The notes below the pieces were generated by a model. It searched no databases. It had not been told where the DNA came from and saw only the letters and a list, made by a program, of their open reading frames with translations. Below are positions 9,406 to 32,599 of a DNA stretch of 64,000 nt, piece by piece. Where the stretch lies: assembly GCF_023053635.1 (NCBI RefSeq), contig NC_086172.1, positions 95,194,181-95,258,180 on the forward strand, read 5' to 3'. The position numbers and the translations under genes were made by a program. How positions within the stretch are numbered: the stretch's first letter is position 1; each line of letters starts with the position of its first letter. This DNA is from Elgaria multicarinata webbii. Taxonomy: Eukaryota > Chordata > Lepidosauria > Squamata > Anguidae.

Positions 9406-12400
9406 CTTGTAAGCATTTTACCAAATGTTCCATGGACATCGAGAAATCGAGTGCATTCATTTTTTAAATGTCCTTATATCCATGGAATTTTTAATAATAT
9501 AGGCGTCATGTATGATGTACTGTCTGAACTTAGGAATCTGTCAAAACAATCGCAGAGGGAGGATGTTACATTGCCAGAAGCTGTCTCACTGTTGTCAAGG
9601 CCAGATCATATTTCTGCTTCCAAAGCAGTCTTGGTGCAGAGATGGTTCTGCCAAATAAAATGTGTGCTGTACACATCCTGAACTGAATTAACACAAAACT
9701 GTTATAGTCAATGCATCATTCAGGGGATTGGCAAACTTATAAGTATATGTGAATGATGACAACAGGACTTCCAAAACTAAAGTTCACTCTCAAATATTTT
9801 TCTGAAATGCAAGAACTTGGCTGTGCATCACATACCAAAGTCACTTCCTGCAGCTGTAAAATAGCAAGTAGTACAACATTTTTCCTACATCCACAGCTAC
9901 CATCTTATACACATAGTTGCTTCTTACTTACATTAGGTATATCTACATTTTGACCATGACCCAAACAGTCTTCCAGGTGCCTATCCCAATTTTGTAAACA
10001 TTGTTCTTGAATGGATGAAATACCAAAATTCAAAGCAATGCCAATTGAAGCTAGGACAATTAAATTTTCCCCACTTATATTTTTGTCCACAAGTAGTAAT
10101 GCGGGGAGGGGAATCTAAACACTAAGAATTTTTTATTCTACGAGGGGGAGATTTGAACCATTATCCTTCAACAAATGTACACAGAATTGCACATCCTCAT
10201 CTACAACAATAAGTAAAAACCGGGCCAATTATTTTGGAAGTACCCCAATCAGGTCAGGCTTTCTAGATTTGGGGGAAATTATTACCTAGAATACCGTTCA
10301 CTAAATTCAGCAGATGTGTTCTAAATATTCACCCATAAGTATGATCCACTGGTGTCAAACCTTAGGCTTTCAGGCTAGCTAAGCTATGCAAAGCTCATAG
10401 TGCAAGCAGCGGTACTGTGGCAGCACTGACATTTGGATGTTGCTTCCTAGTTGTGTGGGGAGATCAGCAACCTTCTTCCCCTCACTTCATGTTCAGAAAC
10501 ATGAATCAGAAACTAGGAAGACAAGAAAGCCAGGTCAGTTTTCAAAGTGGAGTGGAGCAAAGACATAGAATCTTTGGATCAGATTGTTGAGAAGAGTATC
10601 AAGAAATAATGTGGCCAATAATGATACAGAACTCTTAGGGCTTTTGTACAAGAGATATTTATTGTGCAGTCATCATTCCCTACTCATAGTTGTTTAACAA
10701 TTCTTTATATGATACCATGACCGTCCAGGTTCGCTTATATCTAAATAGCACTTTCAGCTATGTTTGGTTTTTTTAGAGCAGGGAAAGTGTGGTGTTGTGA
10801 AAACTAAAGAAAGCACAATTTCCTCTTGTGTATTTGCACTATTCTGCTATACCAGTGCCATCTAGAGGTTATGTAGCAGCAAAGCAGAAAGGAAATGGTC
10901 ATGTAGTGCTCAGATCTCAATTTTGTGACAAAATCAAAAGCAGATACACTGGATTAACAGCCTCATATAGAAAAGCTCTTTGGCACATGCCACAGTTACG
11001 GACATTTAAAAAGTGAGGATAGTGAATAGGGTGAGTTGAACAATCCACAAGCCTTGCTGGGACACTTCTAACTCTGACTTCTCTTTTGGAAGTGTGTCTC
11101 ATGAACATATTACTAGTGCGTCTCATGAACAAATTCAATTTTGTATAGGAAGTGGTGGGTTTTGAAAATGCCAGAACAATCACAGAAGTTTAATTGGGTG
11201 ATAATCAAGCACTTGCATATATTTCATTTGAATATATCTGACAGTAAAAAAAAAACACCTTTCATTCAGTATGAGATTGTTGGAATTGTATGGAATTCAC
11301 AAGTCACAATAAGCAAAAAGCAACTAGAGGGTGACCCACAATAGCTAATGAACGTGTGTGGCAAAACCACTCTGAATTCTTGAAATGTAATTTCAATCCA
11401 GAGCTACAGTTGATCACATAAACAACAGTCCACTCACTGCTCACATGATCCCCATTAGTGTTTTCTATATGCTGTCATTTGGATGATGGCAAAGTATATC
11501 AAGAACAGCACTGGATATTCAAAAAGACAACACTGAAGAGATTATGCCAGTCTTAATGAGGAAAGTGACTTTTGAGGAGAGGTTTGAATCAAGAGAGGTA
11601 GCATAATGGAGGGCATACCGGGGATAAGGAGCAGCAAGAGAGAATAAGGGATATTTAAGGGACTAGGAGATACTCAGGCAGCTGAATTGGTTAGAACTGG
11701 AGGAGCTACAGTCATGTGCGATTATCAGTAAATAAAGGCAGAAAGGTAGCATGAGATTATTTTATGCCATCACCATTATCACAACAAAATGTACGTTTCT
11801 ATCAGTTTCCAAGTTATTTTTCTTTAAAAGTGTTACATTTATAAAATTGCAACCTTAATCCAGAAACAGTGCATGAACAGCAAATATGATTTTTTCCAGT
11901 TAGGGTTATTAATATCTTACCTTAAACGTATCATATTGGATCCAGGAACTGCCTTCCGCAAGAGAAAGTGATCTTCCTCTCATGAGTTCCACTCATCAAA
12001 GGTCGCACCATTTGATTTTGGGAATCCCCTCCCTCCCCTCTCACTAACACCACAGCTTACACTATTCATCAGGGTCTCCTTGCTCTGTGTATTATTTTCA
12101 GGGGGCTGGAGAGGCTGCTGTGGAAAAGAGGGGGCAGGGAAGTCCACTTCCATCGGGACAGCTGATCCAGCATAAATGTGGATCCAACACATGCAGAACT
12201 GACACAGCAATTCACATTAGAAGTCTCTGTTGCACTGAAGGGTTGCTTTTATATCATACTAACCAGACTGGCACAGATTTTAAAATATTTTTATGTCAAA
12301 TATGTTAGCAAATAGAAATTAGACAAGATCTTGGGACCTGCATTACTAGAGAGGAGCTTGCAAACTTTGGTCCAAATAGCTGGCTCGCTTACAAGTGCAA

Positions 12401-12949
12401 CACAAGCACATGTGACAATCAGTCAACAGAATGAAGAGAGGTGAGGCAAGTAGACAGGTTGAAGAACTGTCGAAAGGAAGGTTTGACAAAATTCAACTCT
12501 GGTCCTTCACTGCTCTGCTCCAGATAAACCAGTAGTATGTATCCTTTAAGGCTGCCACCCTTTTTCTGATATTTGTTTATATTCAAATTCCCTTCCCATC
12601 AAAGCAAACCTTGGCATCAAACTGCAATAACCTACAGGACTCAAAATTACACAGGAAAACAAAAAGAGGTAATGTGCCTTTGAGAATCTGCATAACAATT
12701 AGGAGTTAGATCTTTTCCCATCACAGAGTCACTAATTTGCAGTTTGTTAGTAGAGTATATTTTCTGCTGAAACGAATGATTAGTGTTATATTTGAGGAAG
12801 AATGGTGATGTTTTAGAAAATATATATATAGCCATTTTAGTCACTTGTCCATCACACGGCTGTTCTCTTTGTCCCACATACACCAAATTTACTTATGATG
12901 AAACAGAAACTAATCATGGCCAGTTTTGTGAAGCACGAAATTACGCTAA
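9406..12949. other. Intergenic, largely unannotated
   Basis: AT-rich DNA between PDE3B and PSMA1. No exon, RNA gene or well-bounded mobile element is supportable. Part of 11930-12210 resembles, on the minus strand, a dispersed repeat also seen near 13.9 and 23.9 kb. Confidence 0.5.
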
Positions 12950-13049
12950 GGGTACATCCTATACATGCTTAGATAGAAAAAAGTCTGTCTGTGGAATGCT
13001 TGAAATTGTAGGACTTTTCCCTGTCTAAATATGCATATGGTTGTGCCCC
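12950..13049. repeat. Fold-back repeat, family B
   Basis: Palindromic copy: CATCCTATACATGCTTAGAT, then AGAAAAAAGTCTG, and on return TAGGACTTTTCCCTGTCTAA, then ATATGCATATGGTTGTGCCC. Same family as 17845, 20362, 30562, 32850 and 45995. Confidence 0.65.
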
Positions 13050-14679
13050 AAGAGTTATTTAAAACAAACAAGCCACAATACATCACTGATTTTATTCAAG
13101 TTTTGCTTATAACATTATTCCATGGGCAAAGATTATTCTGCAATCTGCAATACATCTTGGCTGTGAGCCTATGAACATTTCCGCTTGTTTCCATTTATTA
13201 GAGGTGTATTTATGTGTTTTCAAGAACTGCTACAAAAACTGAGCTTCACTGTCTGTAAAGATAACTTTGCAATATCTATGGCCTTTGAATATATTTTATG
13301 ATGAAAAGTAGAATTATTGGCTGATTCAGACATGCTCCCATGCCAAAAAGTGCTGTGTACAAGTAGTTCCATGTGATGAAGCTGCAGGAACCAGGCATGA
13401 TAGAACATAGGCATAAAACCCTATGTGCCTGCATTCAGAAGTGTTTAACAATTCACATGTACTGCTGAGAGCAGGAAGAGGAAGCTCCAGCAATAGCATC
13501 TATAGCTATGCGCAGACAGAAGTGGATAGACCCCCCACCCCCCGGTCACATCTCTGTTATTCTGTACATATTGGGAGCAGTTCTCAGATTAGTTATACAG
13601 AACACAGCCCTGTAATCTCTCTTTTATTCCACATGCTACAGCACATGCAGTGCAGACGATCATCACTAAATCAGGGTGACAAGATTTTAATACTGCAACT
13701 ATGACCACATTTACCTATGAATCAGTCCCAAAGAAGTCACTGGGGCTTACTTCTGAGTAAACACATGTAGGATCACATACTGGTTGATTTTCAGGATACA
13801 CATGCAAATAAAATATGCTAATGTATTGTTGATTCAAAGATAATTTCACATGCATTAGACACAGGGCTGAATCTAGAGTCTCTGTGAGCAAAACTCATAG
13901 GATACTCCCACTGGAGAATGACAGGGGAAAGTCAGATTTTGCCTATGCCTCCTTCCCCCTGAAGCCCTTTGAAAAACAGCTCTGGAGGGTTGGGAGACTC
14001 TCTGGAACACAATGAGAAATGGTGCAGAAGGCGGGAGCTGCAGAGGGGAATCAGCCAAAATTGGCCTTCCCCCACTACTTCTTGCTGGATCCTTCCATTT
14101 GCAGAAAGGAAAACTCTGGATTCAATTCAATGTCTTTCTGTAAGAAAAATCTTGATTACATACTGATCTATAATTCATTTTCTCATTTCCTGCAGTTAGA
14201 AATGACAGAGTGCAAATATAGTCGAACCTTGGTAAAGTATTTTAATAGTTTCATTTCTGCAATATAGATGACATTTTAAAAAATATTGTAAAAGAACGTT
14301 CTCAACTAGATTAGAACAAAAAGGGAGAGAAGTCTCAGGATACTGTAGAAAAATTTATTGTACTAAAGCATAATTTTATGGGAAATGCAAGTTTTCAAAA
14401 TGGTGACATTCCAAGTTGGTTTTAAGAAACATTTGCTGGTACATCAGTTCTATTGTGTAAATTCTGTGGTCTGGCTTTGCATATCTTAATCAACAAATTT
14501 TCGACTGACTGAAGACCACACCTCTAGAAAGAAATCCAGATTTTTCTGTTCAATAGGTTTCATTTAATATGACTATGTATATTGTGACATCAAGTAATTT
14601 CATGTTAAGCCTTCTAATAATTAATTTTTGGGTAAGTTAACTGTTCGGCACTAGGCATATGAGGCATTAAGCCTATATA
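13050..14679. other. Intergenic with repeat fragments
   Basis: Contains a family A half-copy at 13722-13778 (GGGGCTTACTTCTGAGTAAA) and a dispersed unclassified repeat at about 13865-14110. The latter is related to 23800-23960: both carry a run like TGAGAAATGGTGCAGAAGGC / TGAGAGATACGATGCAGGGC. The rest shows nothing I can assign. Confidence 0.45.
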
Positions 14680-14797
14680 CACCAGTTGCTGGGGAACATG
14701 GGTGGGAGGGTGCTGATGCACTATGTCTTGGTCGACAGCTTGTTGGGCACTGTGTGACCCTTGGTCTGATCCAGCATGGCTCTTATGTTCTTATGCC
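14680..14797 (+). mobile_element. CR1/L2-type LINE 3' tail fragment
   Basis: CAGTTGCTGGGGAACATGGG, GGTCGACAGCTTGTTGGGCA, CCTTGGTCTGATCCAGCATG, then CTCTTATGTTCTTATG at the end. Same LINE tail type as 5915-6058. It is flanked by short inverted sequences CACTAGGCATA and TATGCCTAGTG. Confidence 0.6.
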
Positions 14798-14867
14798 TAG
14801 TGCTAGAGCGCTAACCTACTTAACTCCTGATAAACATCTGCCACAAGGCTGCTACACTACCTTACTT

Positions 14868-14932
14868 CCTTGGGTGTAAGACTTGTTCACTTCAGTGGGA
14901 CTTATTTCCAAGTAAAAACACATCAGATTGGG
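14868..14932. repeat. Fold-back repeat, family A
   Basis: GTGTAAGACTTGTTCACTTC then AGTGGGACTTATTTCCAAGT: a decayed copy of the family A core. Confidence 0.5.
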
Positions 14933-16151
14933 CTTCATATGTTTCCATAGCCCTGTCCAAGACTGCAAGAACCACCTGGTATGTCTTCCAAAACAAGCCT
15001 GTTCAAGTGTCTCCTCTCTCTCTCTTCTGCACTGCATGCTGTAAGTGTAATGAATAATAGAAGATCCTTAAAGGGGGAAAATAGATACCTCTTGGCAGCA
15101 AGAATATTTTTAAAGTAAAGTAGGGCTTTAGCAACCATTTTAGAAGTCAAATAACATTAAGGAACAACATGTAAAGAACATTTTATTTACGTTTTCATCT
15201 TTGTAAAGGTCAAATGTTCCATTAGAGAGTTCCCTAATGAAAAGAGCGGAAGAAACAAAATTAAGAATGAAAGCAACTCTTTGTTTCAGTAGCTAGACCA
15301 TCTGCTGTTCTTCCTTGGGTGGCTGTTGGTGCAGAGGATGTAGTTTGGGTGGTTGTTGCTTGACAACTAAAGGGAAAAATGGATGAGTAAACACAACTAG
15401 CAAATAAGATATGAAAGACAGAAAAGCTTATTTGCTTAACAGGGCTCCCAGCTCTGAGAGTGCATATTTGTTAAACAAAGACATAATGAAAATAATAGAT
15501 TAAATAAATAATAATCAAGGCAGTCATTCCTGTCTGGTCGTATCGCAGGGAACTGCAACGGCAAAAGGACAACACTAGCATTTCATTTAGTGAATGAGAT
15601 TCCAAACTACTTTTTATTCGAGATAGATTGCCATATCCGTCTATTACTTTTGACAACAGTAACGTTATACTGCAGGGAACTGAACAATATTGTTTGTTGA
15701 AAAAAAAAAAAAATCAACAAGAATTCCTCATATGTCATCCACACTGGTTAGGGAGATGTCCCAGAGCAGCTAGGTTACATCAGCCAAGAATAAAGATGAG
15801 CAAGAAAACTTTCAGAGGTTTCAAAAGCCCCTGGATGGGACAATAACTCTAAAATTGAGAAAACAAGGGAAATATTTCTGTGCCCATTACTCCCCACAGG
15901 ACTAAATATTTAGGTGAATATCTCCTGTGACAGGAAGGAATGATTTTATACGTGAAGACATTGAGATGGATGTACAGAAGGGCTATGGAAAAAGTAGAGC
16001 AAGCAAGGCAATGAGCTCTGCCTTACCCAGAGTCTGCAATTCCCCACATTACATGTGCATCATACACTTTTTGTAATAATTTATCAGGAAAATGATAAAA
16101 TGATACTGCATCACACATAGAGATGATCGATTCAGACCAACGAGAGCCAAT
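14933..16151. other. Intergenic, no assignable feature
   Basis: AT-rich sequence including a run of 13 A at about 15701-15713. I see no gene or bounded repeat. Confidence 0.5.
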
Positions 16152-16512
16152 GGGCCAGTTTGCACATAATCACAAGCCACTCTGGGTTCATTTCACTGCA
16201 AGACTTGCCATTTCGCAACGGCTGACATTTTAAAAATGGGTGGGTGGGTGGTACAGCTTATCATTAAGTGTGAAAATGGCCAGTGTGAGGTGTTGTGGTG
16301 ATTAACAAACCTCTCACAACCCTAAAACAGGCCATGGGTTCTGGGTGGTATTTTTAACCACCCCACCAACTGAGCCTGGCCAGGTTTTCACATATATGAC
16401 AAGCTGTAGCATGCTCCTGCTCTGGCTGCATTTTAAAAATGGCTGTTGGTGCCACAATGACAAACACTGCAGGGAAATTAACCCATGGTGGTTTGTTGTT
16501 ACTTGAGAACCA
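16152..16512. mobile_element. Fold-back element, family D
   Basis: The left half begins GGGCCAGTTTGCACATAATC. The right half, read on the opposite strand, begins with CCTGGTTCTCAAGTAACAAC. Both continue to an ATTTTAAAAATGG-type centre. The halves are diverged palindromes of about 90 bp or more. Related sequence (CCCAGTTTGCACGTAACA, AAACCATGG) occurs at 46.3 and 50.7 kb. Confidence 0.55.
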
Positions 16513-16518
16513 GGTCTC

Positions 16519-16737
16519 TATGATAGAGCTGTTAGAGTGTTGGACTAGGACTAGGGATATCCAGGTGCTAGTCCCCCACTCAGTCAGGAAGCTCACTTGG
16601 TGACTTTGGGCCTGTTTCTGACTCTCAGCCTAACCTAACTCACAGGGTTGTTGAGAGGATAATGAGAAGAAGAGGAGGTCCATGCACATTGCCTTGAGCT
16701 CTTTGGAAGAAAAGGTGGGGTACAAATGTAATGAAGG
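16519..16737 (+). mobile_element. tRNA-derived SINE
   Basis: The head resembles tRNA promoter boxes: GTTAGAGTGTTGGACTAGGA and GGTGCTAGTCCCCCAC. The body has CTCACTTGGTGACTTTGGGC and TAACTCACAGGGTTGTTG. The tail GCCTTGAGCTCTTTGGAAGA then GGGGTACAAATG resembles a LINE-derived 3' end. This is the structure of a widespread reptile SINE. The exact family name is not asserted. Confidence 0.7.
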
Positions 16738-17330
16738 CTATGCACATTAATTGGTTGTCTTTAGTCAGGGATGCTTCCAGATGAGGCTTTTATTGTCCTG
16801 TTTCTCGCCTCTTTTGAAGTAATTCGCAGGGACTCCAGACATCATTATCTTCTACTTATTTAAAGCATTTCTATCCTGCTCTTTAATCATAAGACTCCCA
16901 GAGCAGCTTACAGACACCAACTATCAGACCATCAAGTACAAGTTCACTTGTAGCTATCTATGTCCACCCCCACCCCCATTTCTTCTATCTTTTTTCTTTC
17001 TTTAAAAAAAAAATCTGTTGAGTAAAAGACAGAATAGGTACACAATGTCTTTTGATTGGTAGTGCAAGCAGCTGTCCATCTGGACAGAAGCCCAGGTTTT
17101 TGTGCAGCTCTATTGACCATTTTGAGAGTTTTGTGATAATTCAAAACTAGAATTGCATATGCAACGTAGGGTCATGGGGTGCAGTAAGTCATTGACTCCA
17201 TTCCAACCCCCACTTTGACTCTTATTACTGGACCTTGGGCTTTTAGTAAAAATCAAAATAGACCCCACAAGCCCAAAGTCTGTTTACTCCTGACCTATTG
17301 AAATCAATAGGTAAGGAGTATTACTTATGC

Positions 17331-17456
17331 CAGGGGTCGGCAGCTTGTAGCTCTCCAGATGCAAGGGCCTACAGCGCTCATCAGCATTAGTCAGCATAGT
17401 GAGGACTGATTATTATAGGGCCAAACTTCTGGAGGGCCACAAGTTGTCCACCCCTG
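17331..17456. mobile_element. hAT-like MITE
   Basis: Ends are CAGGGGTCGGCAGCTTGTAG and CACAAGTTGTCCACCCCTG, which pair as imperfect terminal inverted repeats followed by CTCTCCAGATG / TTCTGGAG. The length is 126 bp. The CAGGGGT...ACCCCTG ends are of hAT type. Confidence 0.65.
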
Positions 17457-17844
17457 GCATAGGAGCATCTAACTGTATTAGGAGTTAGCTGTAGCAATGA
17501 AGTCAGTGGGATTTACTTCCAGTAAACATACTTTGGGTGCTTAGTTCCTAGACTATGCCATCCCACTATGCCACCTGCTGCTCAAGTAATATCACAACTT
17601 ATTATTTAATCATTTCTATCTATTTAGACAGTTATTTCAAAGAGCAACAAAAGGGAGAAAAAGTACTGTGAGAAAAAATAAAAAGGACAGGACCTTATCA
17701 CTTACTATTAACCCATGCCAGTTATGAAAGAGGAAAATAGAACAGGAATGACACAAAGGGGTAACAAGCAGAAATACAGTATCGGTGGAAAAAATATACA
17801 GGCATACCCCACATCATAAAGCATCACAGAGTAGGAAAGTGTAA
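17457..17844. other. Intergenic with a family A half-copy
   Basis: A family A fragment (GTGGGATTTACTTCCAGTAA) lies at about 17500-17545. The rest is plain AT-rich sequence. Confidence 0.45.
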
Positions 17845-17990
17845 GGTACAATACTATGCATGTTGAGAGGGAGAGAGGAGTCCTACAGCTCCCAACGTCC
17901 CTCAGCTAGCATGTCTGCCTGGGGAATGCTAGGAGTTGTAGGAGTTTCTCTCTCTCTCGCTCTGTCTAAACATGCATAGAATTGCGCACC
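17845..17990. repeat. Fold-back repeat, family B (full-length)
   Basis: Starts GGTACAATACTATGCATGTT and ends CTAAACATGCATAGAATTGC then GCACC. Internal arms carry GTCCTACAGCTCCCAACG and its complement TGCTAGGAGTTGTAGGAG. The length is about 146 bp. No coding capacity. Confidence 0.7.
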
Positions 17991-18349
17991 AATACTAATA
18001 AATAAATCACATTACATGTGCAGTGTTTCACTTTTTGCTAACCTCTGCAGTTTGGGAATTGACGTCTTTTTATTATTTGCACCCAGTCGCTTCAGTGGCA
18101 TTTATTTATTTTATGATCATTATTATTTATGCATGTATTATGCGTTATTTATTATGCACTGTCCCGAAACTGAGAACCCGCAGCTATCTCACATTGCAAA
18201 ACACGGAGAAAATGCGTCCGAACACTGCCACGGACATCATAAACGTTATAACGAGAACTGAGTGTTGCACACAGTATTCTGCGCTTCCTTCTCGACTGCA
18301 TCCTACCCACCTCTTAAAACCGCCACATACAAGCCGGGGATGAAGGTTT

Positions 18350-18633
18350 AGTAGAACTGACTACACTCATCGGCCAATCAACTTCCAGCGCGCATGCGCC
18401 GGTGTGAGGGCGTTCCACTTCCAAACTCCGCCAAGTTAACCTCCTGCTGCTCTTCAAGGAGGAGGAGCCAAAACGAGTTCGGATCGGAAGATCGCGGGTC
18501 GGCTGCTTTTCCTTTGTAGCGCGAGGCGGAAAGAAGTGTCCAAGGCTAAACTGGTCGCTTGCCGAGCTATTCATTTCTCCTTTCACCATCTTCGGTGGTC
18601 AGACGCTCCCGCTGGTGCCCGAGAGCAGCCGCT
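18350..18633 (+). promoter_or_regulatory. PSMA1: PSMA1 promoter and 5' UTR
   Basis: CpG-rich, TATA-less region upstream of PSMA1. Visible sites are a CCAAT box at 18374-18378, a perfect NRF1-type palindrome GCGCATGCGC at 18390-18399, and ETS-like ACTTCC at 18381-18386 and 18417-18422. This arrangement suits a constitutive housekeeping promoter. The start site is probably between about 18540 and 18600 but is not fixed by the sequence. Confidence 0.7.
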
Positions 18634-29632
<10,999 letters not shown>

Positions 29633-29925
29633 TTATTGTGCAGGAAGTATAGGTTACGTCAGATGCAATAATGCTGGAGCATTTGTTTGTATTCTGGTAA
29701 CTTTGAAATAACTGCATATTGTAGAGACATGTTCTAGTGAGTCAGTCTTTAAAATGTATTGCCAAAAATCTTATGCTGGCTTCAAAGAATTGATAACTGA
29801 CCACTTCTCCTGGGAAGAAAATATGTCATTTTCTAGAAAAGTATGGAATATTGTTTTATATAAAAAGCACGTTGCTTTTATGTCGTAAAGACATCTATGA
29901 AATAAATCTGTTCGAGAAACATGTT
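29633..29925 (+). terminator. PSMA1: PSMA1 3' UTR and poly(A) signal
   Basis: AATAAA at 29901-29906 is followed within 20-40 nt by a T-rich stretch with GTTGCTCTGAC. Cleavage is probably near 29920. Confidence 0.75.
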
Positions 29926-30561
29926 GCTCTGACTTTTTTAAAAACCTTTTAAAGAAATCACCCGACCCTGCTATTCTTCTTTGATCCTGCTGTCAATATT
30001 TGATTTGTTTTTATGAGTCTCATTATGTCAAGTTATACTGGAGCATGTGGTCATATTCTATTATACAATCAGTCAGAAAATTAGGCTTGGATCTTAAGAT
30101 AAGTTAATTTAAAGTAGTTCAAAGACGGAAAGCTTTCCATCGCTTGCCCACCAAAAGCCTTTCTAGAGATTCAGGAGGGCCTCCTGAAAAATGTGGGATG
30201 GGGGGGACCTCCACCCAATTTGAGGTGATTCCCCCTTCCCACATTGGCCAGGAGGGGCCCTTGACCTTCAGAGTGTTTTTGTTTGACATAGTTGACTGCA
30301 GGGGAGAGGAGGGGGTGGGAAGGGGAGAGAAAGGTTGCCTTTGTGAACTTAGATTAAATTATCTTAACAATCCAAGCCATAATTTATATTGTGTTCCTTC
30401 CAATTAATAGCTCCCCACCAAACACATAACGGAGATAAGAGAACAGGTGAAGATCAACCAATACAACTTGAAGTCTGTGCTACTAGGCAAAACTTTTTAA
30501 CAAAGCAGCTGCCACATGCTTTGTTATAGGAAAGAGGCCATCTTTTCTTAGTAGTGAAGGT

Positions 30562-30643
30562 TGGAATCCTATTCATGATTAGATAGAAAAAAGCCCAATA
30601 ACTCCCAGCATACCCCAGCCAGCCATGTATAGGATTGCACCCT
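30562..30643. repeat. Fold-back repeat, family B (half)
   Basis: GGAATCCTATTCATGATTAG, AGAAAAAAGCCC, ACTCCCAGCATACCCCAGCC, then TGTATAGGATTGCACCC. The middle of the right arm is missing. Confidence 0.6.
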
Positions 30644-30686
30644 TAGTCACATTTAAGGAAAATCTAAATTTCCATTAAGTGGCTAG

Positions 30687-30770
30687 AACCTTATACACAC
30701 TTATCTGGGAGTAAGCTGCATTTAATTCAGTAGGGCTTACTTTGAGTAGACATGCATAGTATTGCACTGT
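30687..30770. repeat. Fold-back repeat, family A
   Basis: ACACACTTATCTGGGAGTAA, TTTAATTCAGTAGGGCTTAC, then GTAGACATGCATAGTATTGC. A near-complete copy. Confidence 0.65.
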
Positions 30771-31022
30771 TCAATTCATAATTGGAATAGCTCTCAAAGG
30801 CCAGACCTTGAAATGTAATCCAGCGCTAAGCATATTCCTGTGTAGTACAAACAGTACATAAAACAAAAACTAGTTTGTATTTTTAGCTACTCATTCATAA
30901 ATTAAGTCCCATTGAATTCAGTCAGTTTGCTATAAATATAATGAAGTCTGGATCCAACCCAAAGCCTGCACAGCAACTTTATTTTTTTTATTCTGTTTCT
31001 AATCCAGGCCTTTATTAGAACA

Positions 31023-31084
31023 TATTTATTTATTTATTACATTTCTATACCGCCCAATAGCCGGAGCTCTCTGGGCAGTTCATC
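31023..31084 (-). mobile_element. L2-like LINE or SINE 3' tail
   Basis: On the minus strand it reads AACTGCCCAGAGAGCTCCGG, then GGCGGTATAGAAATG and a TAAATAAATA tail. Same tail as the plus-strand copy at 54990-55059. Confidence 0.6.
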
Positions 31085-31341
31085 ATATAGTCACACTGAT
31101 ATCCCTTAATATTATGCTGTAGAGTTTTAACAGTACAGAAAGATATTTTAAAATTAGGGACTATAGAACAAACTAAGAAAAAAGTGTTTGATTCTGTGAG
31201 AAGCTTTTACAGAAAGAGTCAAAGTACAAAGAAATGAGAATGCTTGATTTGCACCAAAATTACTATAACTTAATCCAGTACTTAATTCCCAGTTTTCAAT
31301 GGAACACAACTCTTTTGAGAAGAATGTAAACCAGAGAAAGT

Positions 31342-31412
31342 ATTCAGAAGTAAGCCCTATTAAATCCAATGGGATTTACTCCCTGGTAAGTGTATATAGG
31401 GTTGTAGCTTTA
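31342..31412. repeat. Fold-back repeat, family A
   Basis: TTCAGAAGTAAGCCCTATTA, CCAATGGGATTTACTCCCTG, then GTATATAGGGTTGTAGC. Confidence 0.65.
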
Positions 31413-31446
31413 GCTGTGGCCACTATCCTAAACAAAATTACTAGGA

Positions 31447-31508
31447 CATAAATCCAGTTGAACATAATAGGGCTTACGTCTGAGTAAGAACGCATTGTGT
31501 TGCACTTT
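31447..31508. repeat. Fold-back repeat, family A (half)
   Basis: AATCCAGTTGAACATAATAG, then GGGCTTACGTCTGAGTAAGA, then TGTGTTGCACT. Confidence 0.55.
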
Positions 31509-32599
31509 TAAGCATTGACTGGTTCTACCAATGAGAGTAGGAAAGGAACAAAGAATACATTTTTTCTGGTGACTTAGTGTGCTTTTCCTACTCTGGAGGA
31601 GATTATTACTCTCATCATAACTACTTGAATCAAATGGCATACAGGCAAGCTATAAATCTGCTTCTCTATACAGTTCTCAATGTATTTATATTTACCAACA
31701 CATTTTCTTACCAATAATCTGAACACTTCGAAGTATAGCTGGGCTTGCCTACGATTAGGCGGAGTGAGGCAGCTGCCTCATGTAGCAGATTTTTGATGTA
31801 GTGAAAAAGGCAGGTAATTGCTGGATACTTGTCAATGGTTATTTTTATTTCCATAAAGGGACAGAGATGCTATTTGCTTCTCTGCCTCAAGCAGCAAATG
31901 CCTTGAGCTGGCCTTGCAGTTAGAGCATGAGCTCCATCCATCCATCTTCACTTCTCAGAAGTGCCTCTGGAATGTGTGGGGATTGGAGATGTTCTTAGGA
32001 AATGAAGGTGGTTGCAGGAGGACACTTTCCTCTGCAGTGTGCACAGCCCCCAAGGAAAAGGGTGGGGTGGGGGAATAAACTCCCCCCCCCCTTTTACCTG
32101 CTATCTAGTAAGCAGGATGGGAATTAAAGAGAGCAGCAGGGGACTGGGGAAAGCAGTTGGGAAGGATAGGAAGGCAGGGAAGTCTGAGGGGTGGGAGGGG
32201 AGCGGAGGGAGAGTTGTATGTTTGAATGCCTGGATAGATGAAGTTGCATGCGAGGAGAGAAGATTTAGGGGTGATCCACAGAGTGAGGGGGAATTTTGAA
32301 GGGATCTTGAAAGAGGGTGTTTGTGTGCTTGGAAGGAGGAAGTGTGTGTGCATACATGCATTTATGTATGCATGCATGTATGATGGGTATGTGGGGTGTT
32401 TGCTTTTGTGGGACAATAGATGGGGTGGTAAGAGTGCATGTGTGTATGGCTGATGACTGGATGCAACCACAAGTATTTGTGTGAGAAAGAGATTGTGGGA
32501 ATGAGCTGGCTGGCAAAGGGAAGGGTGAGAAAAAGTTTGTTTTCTGTAAAATAGGTTTCTGTTAGTGCACAAAACAGTTCAAAGGAGTTGCTTTTATAT

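Noticed and set aside
32105-32572. 155-codon minus-strand frame rich in Pro, Ser and His
   Set aside because: Reads a low-complexity GT/GA-rich tract in reverse; no domain or gene context.
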